11,460 nt of DNA from Planctomycetota bacterium. Lineage in GTDB: Bacteria; Planctomycetota; B129-G9. The position numbers and the translations under genes were made by a program. Below, piece by piece: positions 1 through 5,717 of this stretch. Location of the stretch: NCBI GenBank assembly GCA_030607235.1, contig JAUWEX010000017.1:1-11460 (forward strand), written 5' to 3'. Within the stretch, counting starts at the first letter, position 1. Every line of letters begins with the position of its first letter. Below the pieces are notes generated by a model, which saw only the letters and a list, made by a program, of their open reading frames with translations, was not told the DNA's origin and did no database searches.

Positions 1-48
1 GACATGTTGCTGGAGAAAATCAACAAGTGCGTGGGAAAACCGGTATAG
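1..48 (+). CDS. 3' end of an unidentified plus-strand gene (partial)
   Basis: From base 1 an open frame runs 15 codons (Asp-Met-Leu-Leu-Glu-Lys-Ile-Asn-Lys-Cys-Val-Gly-Lys-Pro-Val) to a TAG at 46-48. The composition looks like a normal soluble protein C-terminus, and a plus-strand gene ending here would converge on the DAHP synthase, leaving 23 bases between the two stops. Too little remains to name a family. It could also be a chance open frame; the call rests only on composition and on the lack of any other gene explaining these bases. Confidence 0.35.
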   Translation, partial: DMLLEKINKCVGKPV

Positions 49-71
49 TGTGGGGCGCCGCTGTGATTGGC

Positions 72-911
72 TCAAGCCCGGCCCGCGCTGCGGCCGAAGC
101 AGGGGGCTATCCGGCGTAACTTTTGCATCATCGCGCCGAACTCGTCCACGGAAATGGTTTGTTTTGCGTCCGAAGACGCGCGCTCCGGCTGGCAGTGCAC
201 CTCCACTAGCAAACCGTCCGCGCCCGCCGCTGTCGCCGCCATCGCCGCCGCGCACACCTCGCCGCTGGCGCCGGTCGAATGGCTGGGATCGAAGATTACC
301 GGCAGATGCGAGATTATTTTGACCGCCGGAATCGCCGCGATGTCGGGTATGATAGGCCTTTGCGGGTCGAAAGTGCGTACGCCGCGCTCGCAAAGAATTA
401 CGTCCCAATTCCCACCCACCAGCACGTATTCCGCTGCAGAGAGCCATTCCTCGATCGTTGCGCCCATCCCGCGCTTCAGCAGCACCGGCTTGCCGCACGC
501 TCCCAGTTCCCGGAGCAGCGAATAATTTTGCATGTTGCGCGCGCCGACCTGAACGATATCGGCGTATCGGCACACCAACCCGACATTGCGCACATCCAGC
601 ACCTCCGTTACCGTGATAAGCGAATGCGCGTCCGCCGCCGCCCGCAGCAACTTCAGTCCCTCCTCGCCCAGCCCCTGGAACGAGTACGGCGAAGTGCGCG
701 GTTTGAACGCTCCGCCGCGCAGGCCTTTTGCACCGCAGGCCGCAACCGACTTCGCGATGCGGTTCATGGATTTTTCGTCCTCCACCGCGCAAGGTCCCGC
801 GAGGACTACGACCTCGCTGTCCCCGAATCGGACGCCGCCGACCTCGACGACAGTATCTTCCGGGCGGTGGTGTCTGGTGGTTAGTTTTAGTTTCTGATTC
901 ACGTCCGCCAC
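72..911 (-). CDS. aroF: 3-deoxy-7-phosphoheptulonate (DAHP) synthase, type I beta, catalytic barrel only
   Basis: Condenses phosphoenolpyruvate with erythrose 4-phosphate, the first step of the shikimate pathway to aromatic amino acids; cytoplasmic. Seen, numbering from the GTG at 911 (279 residues): GPC at 39-41, KPRTSPYSFQG at 70-80, LLKRGM at 144-149, FDPSHSTG at 207-214. The four expected metal ligands Cys41, His211, Glu237 and Asp248 have exactly the spacing of Thermotoga maritima DAHP synthase (Cys102, His272, Glu298, Asp309). The constant shift of 61 shows that the N-terminal ferredoxin-like regulatory domain of that enzyme is absent, as in the short archaeal forms, so feedback inhibition through it is unlikely. 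Start: TTG at 941 keeps the frame open but adds a hydrophobic, family-unlike stretch and lies at the predicted transcription start; GTG at 911 or 902 fits better. No clear Shine-Dalgarno sequence precedes any of them. Confidence 0.93.
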   Translation of the reverse strand: MADVNQKLKLTTRHHRPEDTVVEVGGVRFGDSEVVVLAGPCAVEDEKSMNRIAKSVAACGAKGLRGGAFKPRTSPYSFQGLGEEGLKLLRAAADAHSLITVTEVLDVRNVGLVCRYADIVQVGARNMQNYSLLRELGACGKPVLLKRGMGATIEEWLSAAEYVLVGGNWDVILCERGVRTFDPQRPIIPDIAAIPAVKIISHLPVIFDPSHSTGASGEVCAAAMAATAAGADGLLVEVHCQPERASSDAKQTISVDEFGAMMQKLRRIAPCFGRSAGRA

Positions 912-946
912 AAAAAAGACACACGAAAAATTCCCCAACAACGCGA

Positions 947-975
947 AACTTACCAGCCCGCGCCCCCGAGTTCAA
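947..975 (-). promoter_or_regulatory. Candidate sigma70-type promoter for the DAHP synthase gene
   Basis: Read on the minus strand: TTGAAC (970-975), a 17-base spacer, then TAAGTT (947-952) preceded by TGG, an extended -10 element. Transcription would start near 940. That places the TTG codon at 941 outside or at the very edge of the message and favours the GTG starts at 911 or 902, with a leader of about 30 bases. Pattern match only. Confidence 0.4.
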
Positions 976-1020
976 GCAAATTATGCCATTAACCGTCGGC
1001 GTCATGCCGGGGCAAAACTG

Positions 1021-1049
1021 TTGAGACGCGGCCAAATTCATGGTAAGAT
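1021..1049 (+). promoter_or_regulatory. Candidate sigma70-type promoter for asnS (distal)
   Basis: TTGAGA (1021-1026), exactly 17 bases, then TAAGAT (1044-1049) preceded by TGG, giving an extended -10. Transcription would begin near 1056, about 80 bases before the asnS ATG. This is the best promoter match in the window. It sits back-to-back with the candidate DAHP synthase promoter, with about 45 bases between the two -35 boxes. Confidence 0.5.
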
Positions 1050-1067
1050 ATATTTCCCCAGATTTTG

Positions 1068-1080
1068 GCAAACTATTTGC
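1068..1080. repeat. Short inverted repeat in the asnS leader
   Basis: GCAAA-CTA-TTTGC is a perfect 5-base inverted repeat around a 3-base centre. It lies between the two candidate asnS promoters, so it could be a small operator half-site pair or a weak hairpin in the leader of the distal transcript. A repeat this short can easily arise by chance. Confidence 0.2.
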
Positions 1081-1085
1081 GTGCG

Positions 1086-1115
1086 TTGAGCCGCGTCATT
1101 TTTTACGAGTATTAT
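1086..1115 (+). promoter_or_regulatory. Candidate second promoter for asnS (proximal)
   Basis: TTGAGC (1086-1091), an 18-base spacer and TATTAT (1110-1115). Transcription would start around 1122, leaving a leader of about 15 bases that still includes the GGGAG at 1121-1125. It is weaker than the distal match because of the spacer length and the -35 sequence. Confidence 0.3.
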
Positions 1116-1136
1116 ACCACGGGAGCGATAACAAAT

Positions 1137-2435
1137 ATGGCGCCGATTGATACGATTATAACAAAACTAAAACAACATATCGGAAAAGAAGTCCGAATCA
1201 AGGGCTGGCTATACAACAAACGCTCGAAGGGCAAAATTCACTTCCTCGAGATTCGCGACGGCACCGGCATCGTCCAGGGTGTCATGTCCACCGGCGACGT
1301 CGACGAGGAGACCTTCACCCTCGCGGATAAAATCACACGGGAATCCTCCATTATCGTTACCGGCACCGTTCACCAGGACGACCGCGCCCCCGGCGGCGTC
1401 GAACTGCACCTGACGGGGCTGGAACTCGTGGCGATGTCCGAGGAATACCCCCTGGGCAAAAAAGAACACGGCCCCGACTTCCTGCTCAACAATCGGCACC
1501 TCTGGCTGCGCTCCAAACGCCAGCACGCCGTCATTCGTGTGCGGCACGCGGTCATCAAGGCGATTCGCGACTTCTTCGACGATCGCGATTACACGCTCGT
1601 CGATACGCCTATTTTTACGCCCGCCGCATGTGAGGGCACCAGCACTCTGTTCGAGGTGTCGTATTTCGGCGAAAAGGCCTATCTGACACAGAGCGGCCAA
1701 CTTTACGGCGAGGCCGCCGCGATGGCGCACGGCAAAATCTATTGCTTCGGCCCGACGTTCCGCGCCGAGAAAAGCAAAACACGCCGCCACCTCACCGAGT
1801 TCTGGATGGTCGAGCCTGAAATCGCATACGCGACGCTCGACGACGTCATGGATGTAGCCGAAGAATTCGTCGAATACATCGCCGGCTTCGTAGTCAAGAC
1901 CCGCCGCGCCGAACTGGAGACGCTCGGCCGCGACATCTCGAAACTCGAGGCGGTCAAGCGCCCGTTCCCGCGCATGACCTACCAAGAGGCATGCGAGAAG
2001 ATCAAGTCGCTCGGCGTCGAGATGAAGGACGGCGACGATTTTGGCGCGCCGCAGGAAACCGCGCTGGGCGATTCCAGCGACAAGCCCATCATGATCCACC
2101 ACTGGCCCTCGGCGATCAAGGCGTTTTACATGAAGCGCGACGCGGACAATCCTTCTCTGGCGCTGGGTGTCGATATGATCGCGCCCGAAGGTTACGGCGA
2201 AATCATCGGCGGCGCGCAGCGCGAAGAAGACCTCAACCTCATGCTCCAGCGCATCAAAGAACACGACCTGCCGATGGAGGCCTTTCAGTGGTACCTCGAC
2301 CTGCGGCGCTTCGGCACCGTTCCGCACGGCGGCTTCGGGCTTGGCGTGGAGCGCACGGTTGCGTGGCTTTGCGGTATCGAGCACCTGCGCGAAACCATCC
2401 CGTTCCCGCGCATGTTGCACCGGATTTATCCCTGA
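1137..2435 (+). CDS. asnS: Asparaginyl-tRNA synthetase
   Basis: Class IIb aminoacyl-tRNA synthetase charging tRNA-Asn with asparagine in the cytoplasm. The protein has 432 residues. An N-terminal OB-fold anticodon-binding domain spans about residues 16-100 (begins [14 protein letters not shown], then FLEIRDGTG). The catalytic core has SGQLYGE at 186-192, motif 2 from Phe208 to Glu228 ([20 protein letters not shown]) and motif 3 [15 protein letters not shown] at 399-413. The FWMVEPE and SGQL signatures separate it from the related aspartyl enzymes. The length is that of a complete short bacterial AsnRS. ATG 1137 was chosen because the conserved OB-fold begins right after it and a GGGAG lies 11 bases upstream; the 24 in-frame codons before it, back to a TTG at 1065, look like leader. 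The aminomutase gene follows after 50 bases, so co-transcription is plausible. Confidence 0.96.
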   Translation: MAPIDTIITKLKQHIGKEVRIKGWLYNKRSKGKIHFLEIRDGTGIVQGVMSTGDVDEETFTLADKITRESSIIVTGTVHQDDRAPGGVELHLTGLELVAMSEEYPLGKKEHGPDFLLNNRHLWLRSKRQHAVIRVRHAVIKAIRDFFDDRDYTLVDTPIFTPAACEGTSTLFEVSYFGEKAYLTQSGQLYGEAAAMAHGKIYCFGPTFRAEKSKTRRHLTEFWMVEPEIAYATLDDVMDVAEEFVEYIAGFVVKTRRAELETLGRDISKLEAVKRPFPRMTYQEACEKIKSLGVEMKDGDDFGAPQETALGDSSDKPIMIHHWPSAIKAFYMKRDADNPSLALGVDMIAPEGYGEIIGGAQREEDLNLMLQRIKEHDLPMEAFQWYLDLRRFGTVPHGGFGLGVERTVAWLCGIEHLRETIPFPRMLHRIYP

Positions 2436-2473
2436 AATATTATAGATAGTGCTAATCGCCATTGACAATGCGT

Positions 2474-2478
2474 GGAGA
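2474..2478 (+). promoter_or_regulatory. Shine-Dalgarno site deciding the aminomutase start
   Basis: GGAGA lies 7 bases before the ATG at 2486. Alternative in-frame starts at 2462 (TTG) and 2468 (ATG) have no comparable purine-rich sequence in the right place, and GTG 2480 lies too close. ATG 2486 is therefore the preferred start. Confidence 0.6.
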
Positions 2479-2485
2479 CGTGAAA

Positions 2486-4306
2486 ATGATTACACATTTC
2501 GAAATCGAACGCAAAAAGCGCTTATCCGATCAATATACCGCAGAAGTGTTCCTGGACCACATTTCGGAAGTTGCGCGTCCGCTGGCCGACTGCACCGATG
2601 TCAGGCAGGCCCGAGACGTTCTGTGGGATTGGCTTGACCTGGTCCAGCGCAAGGCCTATGGCGCCGAAGAAGAATTGCATCCACTGGAATTGGTTGTGGT
2701 GCGCGACTGTATCCGCACTTTTCGTATGATGTTTTCCGCGCGCAAAGAAAATCGCGCGAAATTCAGCATCGTTCGAGCGATATGGGACGTGGCCTGCGGC
2801 CGCAGTCGTCCCGATCTCACCGCCGCCTTCTGGGCCGATATCATTCATCTGGTGCGTGGCGGCCTCGGCTGGAGCGACATCTATTCCGATTATCGCAAAA
2901 GCGAAGTTGATTACCTGGAAGGCCGACAGGCCGCCCGCGCGCGTTCGAGAGAACTTGACGACATGTGGGAAAACGCCCGCCGGATCGCCCGCCGCTACCC
3001 TCATGGCATGTTGTCCGGAATAATTGCCCGGAGGAACGGGAATCGCGACAGAATAATGAAGGTGCTTGGCGCTTCGCCTGCCGACTGGATGGATTGGCGC
3101 TGGCAGATTCGCAACGTTGTGCGCGACGTTCGCCGTCTCGAAGACCTCGTAGTTCTGAGCGGCGAGGAAAAAGAGTGTATTCGCAAAACGCGCGAGGCCG
3201 GTTTGCCTTTCGGCGTAACGCCGCACTATATCAGCCTCATGGATAATTCGCTCAACCGTTACAACGATCACGCGGTGCGCGCGCAGGTCTTGCCCAACCG
3301 GAAATACGTCGAGATAATGGCGAAAAGGCACGGCCAGCGAGATGGGGCCTTCGATTTTATGCTCGAACGCGACACCTCGCCCGAAGACCTGATAACCCGC
3401 CGCTATCCTACGATAGTCATATTCAAACCGTATAACACCTGTCCGCAGATTTGCGTTTATTGCCAGCGCAACTGGGAAATCGACGACGTGCTCGATCCGC
3501 ACGCGCTGGCAAGCAGCGAGCAGATTGCCAGAGCCATTTCGTGGCTGCGCCAACATCGCTCTATTACCGAAGTCCTTGTTACCGGCGGCGATCCCCTGGT
3601 GCTCAGCGCCACCAAACTCCACAATCTTTTGGGCGAAATATCCGACATAGATCACATTCAGCGAATTCGCATCGGCACCAGGATGCCCGTAACCATGCCC
3701 ATGCGCATTACGGATCGCCTGGCCGATATGCTTGCCGGTTTCCGCATCCCCGGTCGCCGCGAAATCGTGGTGGTAACTCACGTCGAACACGCATACGAAC
3801 TCAACCCCGATCTCGTGGACGCCGTGGAGAAATTGCGCCGGCGCGGGATAGGCGTATACAACCAGATGGTATTTACGTTTGAAAACTCCCGCCGCTTTGA
3901 AGCGGCGCAGTTGCGGCGGCTGCTGCGGCTATGCGGGGTCGACCCGTACTACACCTTTAACGCAAAGGGCAAGGAGGAAACGGAGCGATTTCGCGTCCCG
4001 ATGGCGAGATTGTTGCAGGAGCAAAAGGAAGAGGCGCGATTGTTATCGGGCCTGGATCGTACCGACGAGGCCGTTTACAACGTGCCGCGCCTGGGCAAAA
4101 ACTACCTGCGCGCCGCACAGCACCGCGACATAATCTCAATCCTCCCCGACGGGCGGCGCGTCTATGAGTTTCACCCGTGGGAAAAGAAGATGATGCTTCA
4201 GGAGACTTTTATCATCCCCGATGTGGCGATCCTGCCTTACCTCGAGAAACTGGCGCAGTGCGGCGAAGACCCCGACGACTACAAAAGTATCTGGTACTAT
4301 TTCTGA
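2486..4306 (+). CDS. KamA-family radical SAM aminomutase, probable glutamate 2,3-aminomutase
   Basis: PLP- and SAM-dependent enzyme moving an alpha-amino group to the beta carbon; cytoplasmic, 606 residues. Residues 1 to about 195 are a helical extension not found in clostridial lysine 2,3-aminomutase (KAM). The KAM-like part starts at Trp201 (WMDWRWQIRN). The cluster motif is Cys319-x3-Cys323-x2-Cys326. Arg328 matches KAM Arg134, which holds the substrate alpha-carboxylate. GGDP (367-370) is the SAM-binding motif. Lys538 in VPRLGK matches the PLP lysine (KAM Lys337). The KAM aspartates that grip the lysine side-chain ammonium are replaced: Asp293 by Lys494, and Asp330 by Tyr531 or, with a one-residue shift, Asn532. 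As I recall, clostridial glutamate 2,3-aminomutase has Lys and Asn there. The zinc cysteines of KAM (268, 375, 377, 380) are also missing. The likely product is beta-glutamate, a compatible solute in some microbes. Substrate is inference; family is secure. Confidence 0.9.
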   Translation: MITHFEIERKKRLSDQYTAEVFLDHISEVARPLADCTDVRQARDVLWDWLDLVQRKAYGAEEELHPLELVVVRDCIRTFRMMFSARKENRAKFSIVRAIWDVACGRSRPDLTAAFWADIIHLVRGGLGWSDIYSDYRKSEVDYLEGRQAARARSRELDDMWENARRIARRYPHGMLSGIIARRNGNRDRIMKVLGASPADWMDWRWQIRNVVRDVRRLEDLVVLSGEEKECIRKTREAGLPFGVTPHYISLMDNSLNRYNDHAVRAQVLPNRKYVEIMAKRHGQRDGAFDFMLERDTSPEDLITRRYPTIVIFKPYNTCPQICVYCQRNWEIDDVLDPHALASSEQIARAISWLRQHRSITEVLVTGGDPLVLSATKLHNLLGEISDIDHIQRIRIGTRMPVTMPMRITDRLADMLAGFRIPGRREIVVVTHVEHAYELNPDLVDAVEKLRRRGIGVYNQMVFTFENSRRFEAAQLRRLLRLCGVDPYYTFNAKGKEETERFRVPMARLLQEQKEEARLLSGLDRTDEAVYNVPRLGKNYLRAAQHRDIISILPDGRRVYEFHPWEKKMMLQETFIIPDVAILPYLEKLAQCGEDPDDYKSIWYYF

Positions 4307-4320
4307 TTCACCACGAATTT

Positions 4321-4797
4321 CTATCGAAGCAATGACGGAAACAGGATGGGCAAGAGGTGGTAGGCGATCAGTACGCCGTACATGACAACTATCACGATAG
4401 TGGCGATGCGCGCCAGCGTGAAGTTCTTGTGGACGAGCAGAATAAACAGACCTGTCGCCGTAACGGCGTACTTGATGACAATCCACCACGTGTTGCCCTC
4501 AATCTCCATCAGCATTGCGATTATCGGATTGACCTCGGTTGCGTCGTTGTTTTCCAGGTGATAAATCGTGAACGCCGCGTCCGCGCCGCAAAGTACCAGG
4601 ATCATGATTACCGCCAGCCACGCCTTTTTGCCGAACCGGTCTACGTAATAACATTCTTTGGGGTCGCTTGACCTGCGGTTCCAGCGCCTGCGGCCCATAA
4701 GCAGGTACTTGCTGAACATCGGCGTTGGATTTTTGCGCCGGTCTTCATTGCCGCGGTTTTCCATATCCGCGCCGTGGTTTTTTGGTTGATCACTCAT
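4321..4797 (-). CDS. DUF5658-type small membrane protein
   Basis: A 158-residue protein. Residues 1-57 are polar and strongly basic (GRRRWNRRSS, then YYVDRFGKK just before the membrane), so probably cytoplasmic. Three hydrophobic helices follow at about 59-79, 104-122 and 130-153. The first runs into GADAAFTIYHLE and the loop TEVNP, the Asp-Ala / Glu-x-Asn-Pro pattern I associate with DUF5658, whose function is unknown. The ATG at 4797 overlaps the end of the upstream glycosyltransferase by 8 bases (ATGAGTGA), with a GGGAGAG about 14 bases before it, so it is probably translationally coupled. A longer frame from 4842 is open but lies inside the upstream gene. It is the last gene of the minus-strand glycan operon; a role in membrane-linked glycan export or anchoring is a guess from position only. 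Confidence 0.8.
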   Translation of the reverse strand: MSDQPKNHGADMENRGNEDRRKNPTPMFSKYLLMGRRRWNRRSSDPKECYYVDRFGKKAWLAVIMILVLCGADAAFTIYHLENNDATEVNPIIAMLMEIEGNTWWIVIKYAVTATGLFILLVHKNFTLARIATIVIVVMYGVLIAYHLLPILFPSLLR

Positions 4798-5707
4798 CGA
4801 AATCGTAGTCCGCTCTCCCGAATTTTCCGTCGTTGAAATCACTCCAGGCTTTTCGGATCCAGTGTTTGAGGCGTTTCCGTTTGTCCGTAGGGGCCCTGAG
4901 CAGTTGCAATCTTGTCAGCAAACGAACCCACAATAATCTTATCGGCAAAAAATATCCGTCGCTGTGCTTCGAAATTAACAGCAAGTGGTTGCGCGCGGCG
5001 TAGTAAAAACGTTTTGCGCTGAAGCCTCCGCCGAACGACGACGCACCCTTGTGCATCACACGTGCGGAGGGACAGTACATTACTTGCCAGCCCGCCCTCG
5101 CGGCCCGCAGACAGTAGTCGATTTCCTCGAAATAGCAGAAATACTCCTCTGCCAATGGTCCGATATCGTTGAACATCTTTATCCTGATCAACATCGCCGC
5201 GCCGTGCACCGCGCGCCGCTCCAGCGGCTCGGCGGGCGCTTCCGAATCGGGCCTGCCGAAACCGATCTGGCGAATTCTGCCGGTAAAGAGATTGATCGCG
5301 ACGCCTTCGGACTCGATCATCCCCGGAGAGCCGGCCATCAAAACCTTCGCGCCGACGATGCCGGCCGTTTCATTTTCCTCCGCGCATGACACCAGGTCGG
5401 CGATCGTATCCGCTTCGACTTCGGCGTCGTTGTTGAGCAGAAAAACGTAATCCGCCTTTTTTTCCGCAGCGTCCCGCAGGGCCGTGTTCGCGCCGCCCGA
5501 AAAACCGCGGTTTTCCGGCAGGAGCAGCATTCGCGCCTCCGGGAAGCGCGAAGCGATTTCCCCGCCGGATCCGTCGGTCGAGCCGTTGTCGACCACCACC
5601 GTTTCGGTGTTGTTGCAGGCGTGCCGCTCCAGCGAACGCAGACACGCAATCGTGTCCGGTGCGTTGTTCCAGTTCAGCACGGCTATGTGTACGCGCGGCG
5701 CGCTCAT
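4790..5707 (-). CDS. GT2-family glycosyltransferase (rhamnosyltransferase-like)
   Basis: Inverting GT-A fold enzyme expected to add a sugar from a nucleotide-sugar donor to a growing surface glycan at the inner face of the membrane. It has 305 residues. Seen: the N-terminal strand HIAVLNWNN at 7-15, VVVDNGSTDGS at 37-47 (donor nucleotide binding), NRGFSGGAN at 66-74, the DXD-type NNDAEV at 92-97 (Asp94), and the acceptor/base region EEIDYCLRA at 194-202, followed by VMHKGASS. This layout is that of the WbbL-like rhamnosyltransferase group of GT2, but donor and acceptor cannot be told from sequence. No membrane helix is evident. It starts 10 bases after the radical SAM stop, with GAGAG 7 bases before the ATG, and its last codons overlap the DUF5658 gene. 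Confidence 0.92.
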   Translation of the reverse strand: MSAPRVHIAVLNWNNAPDTIACLRSLERHACNNTETVVVDNGSTDGSGGEIASRFPEARMLLLPENRGFSGGANTALRDAAEKKADYVFLLNNDAEVEADTIADLVSCAEENETAGIVGAKVLMAGSPGMIESEGVAINLFTGRIRQIGFGRPDSEAPAEPLERRAVHGAAMLIRIKMFNDIGPLAEEYFCYFEEIDYCLRAARAGWQVMYCPSARVMHKGASSFGGGFSAKRFYYAARNHLLLISKHSDGYFLPIRLLWVRLLTRLQLLRAPTDKRKRLKHWIRKAWSDFNDGKFGRADYDFDE

Positions 5708-5717
5708 TTCGTATCTC

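Noticed and set aside
180..260. Repetitive GCC/GCG-rich stretch that could be a low-complexity repeat
   Set aside because: It is the coding region for the Ala-rich helix near the C-terminus of DAHP synthase (AAAMAATAAGADG), explained by codon bias.
1065..1136. 24-codon N-terminal extension of asnS from a TTG
   Set aside because: It precedes the conserved OB-fold start, has no Shine-Dalgarno sequence, and overlaps the second promoter candidate.
1209..2468. Open minus-strand frame of about 419 codons across asnS
   Set aside because: It is antisense to a fully conserved AsnRS and its residue pattern (many Arg, Asp, Val, Phe, no family motif) is what GC-biased third positions produce on the opposite strand.
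2522..3790. Open minus-strand frame of about 422 codons across the aminomutase
   Set aside because: Antisense shadow of a conserved radical SAM enzyme; no recognisable motif of its own.
2486..4306. EpmB (EF-P lysine aminomutase) as the identity of the KamA-family gene
   Set aside because: EpmB proteins are short, around 340 residues, and act on lysine; this one has 606 residues and Lys494 where a lysine-binding Asp would be needed.
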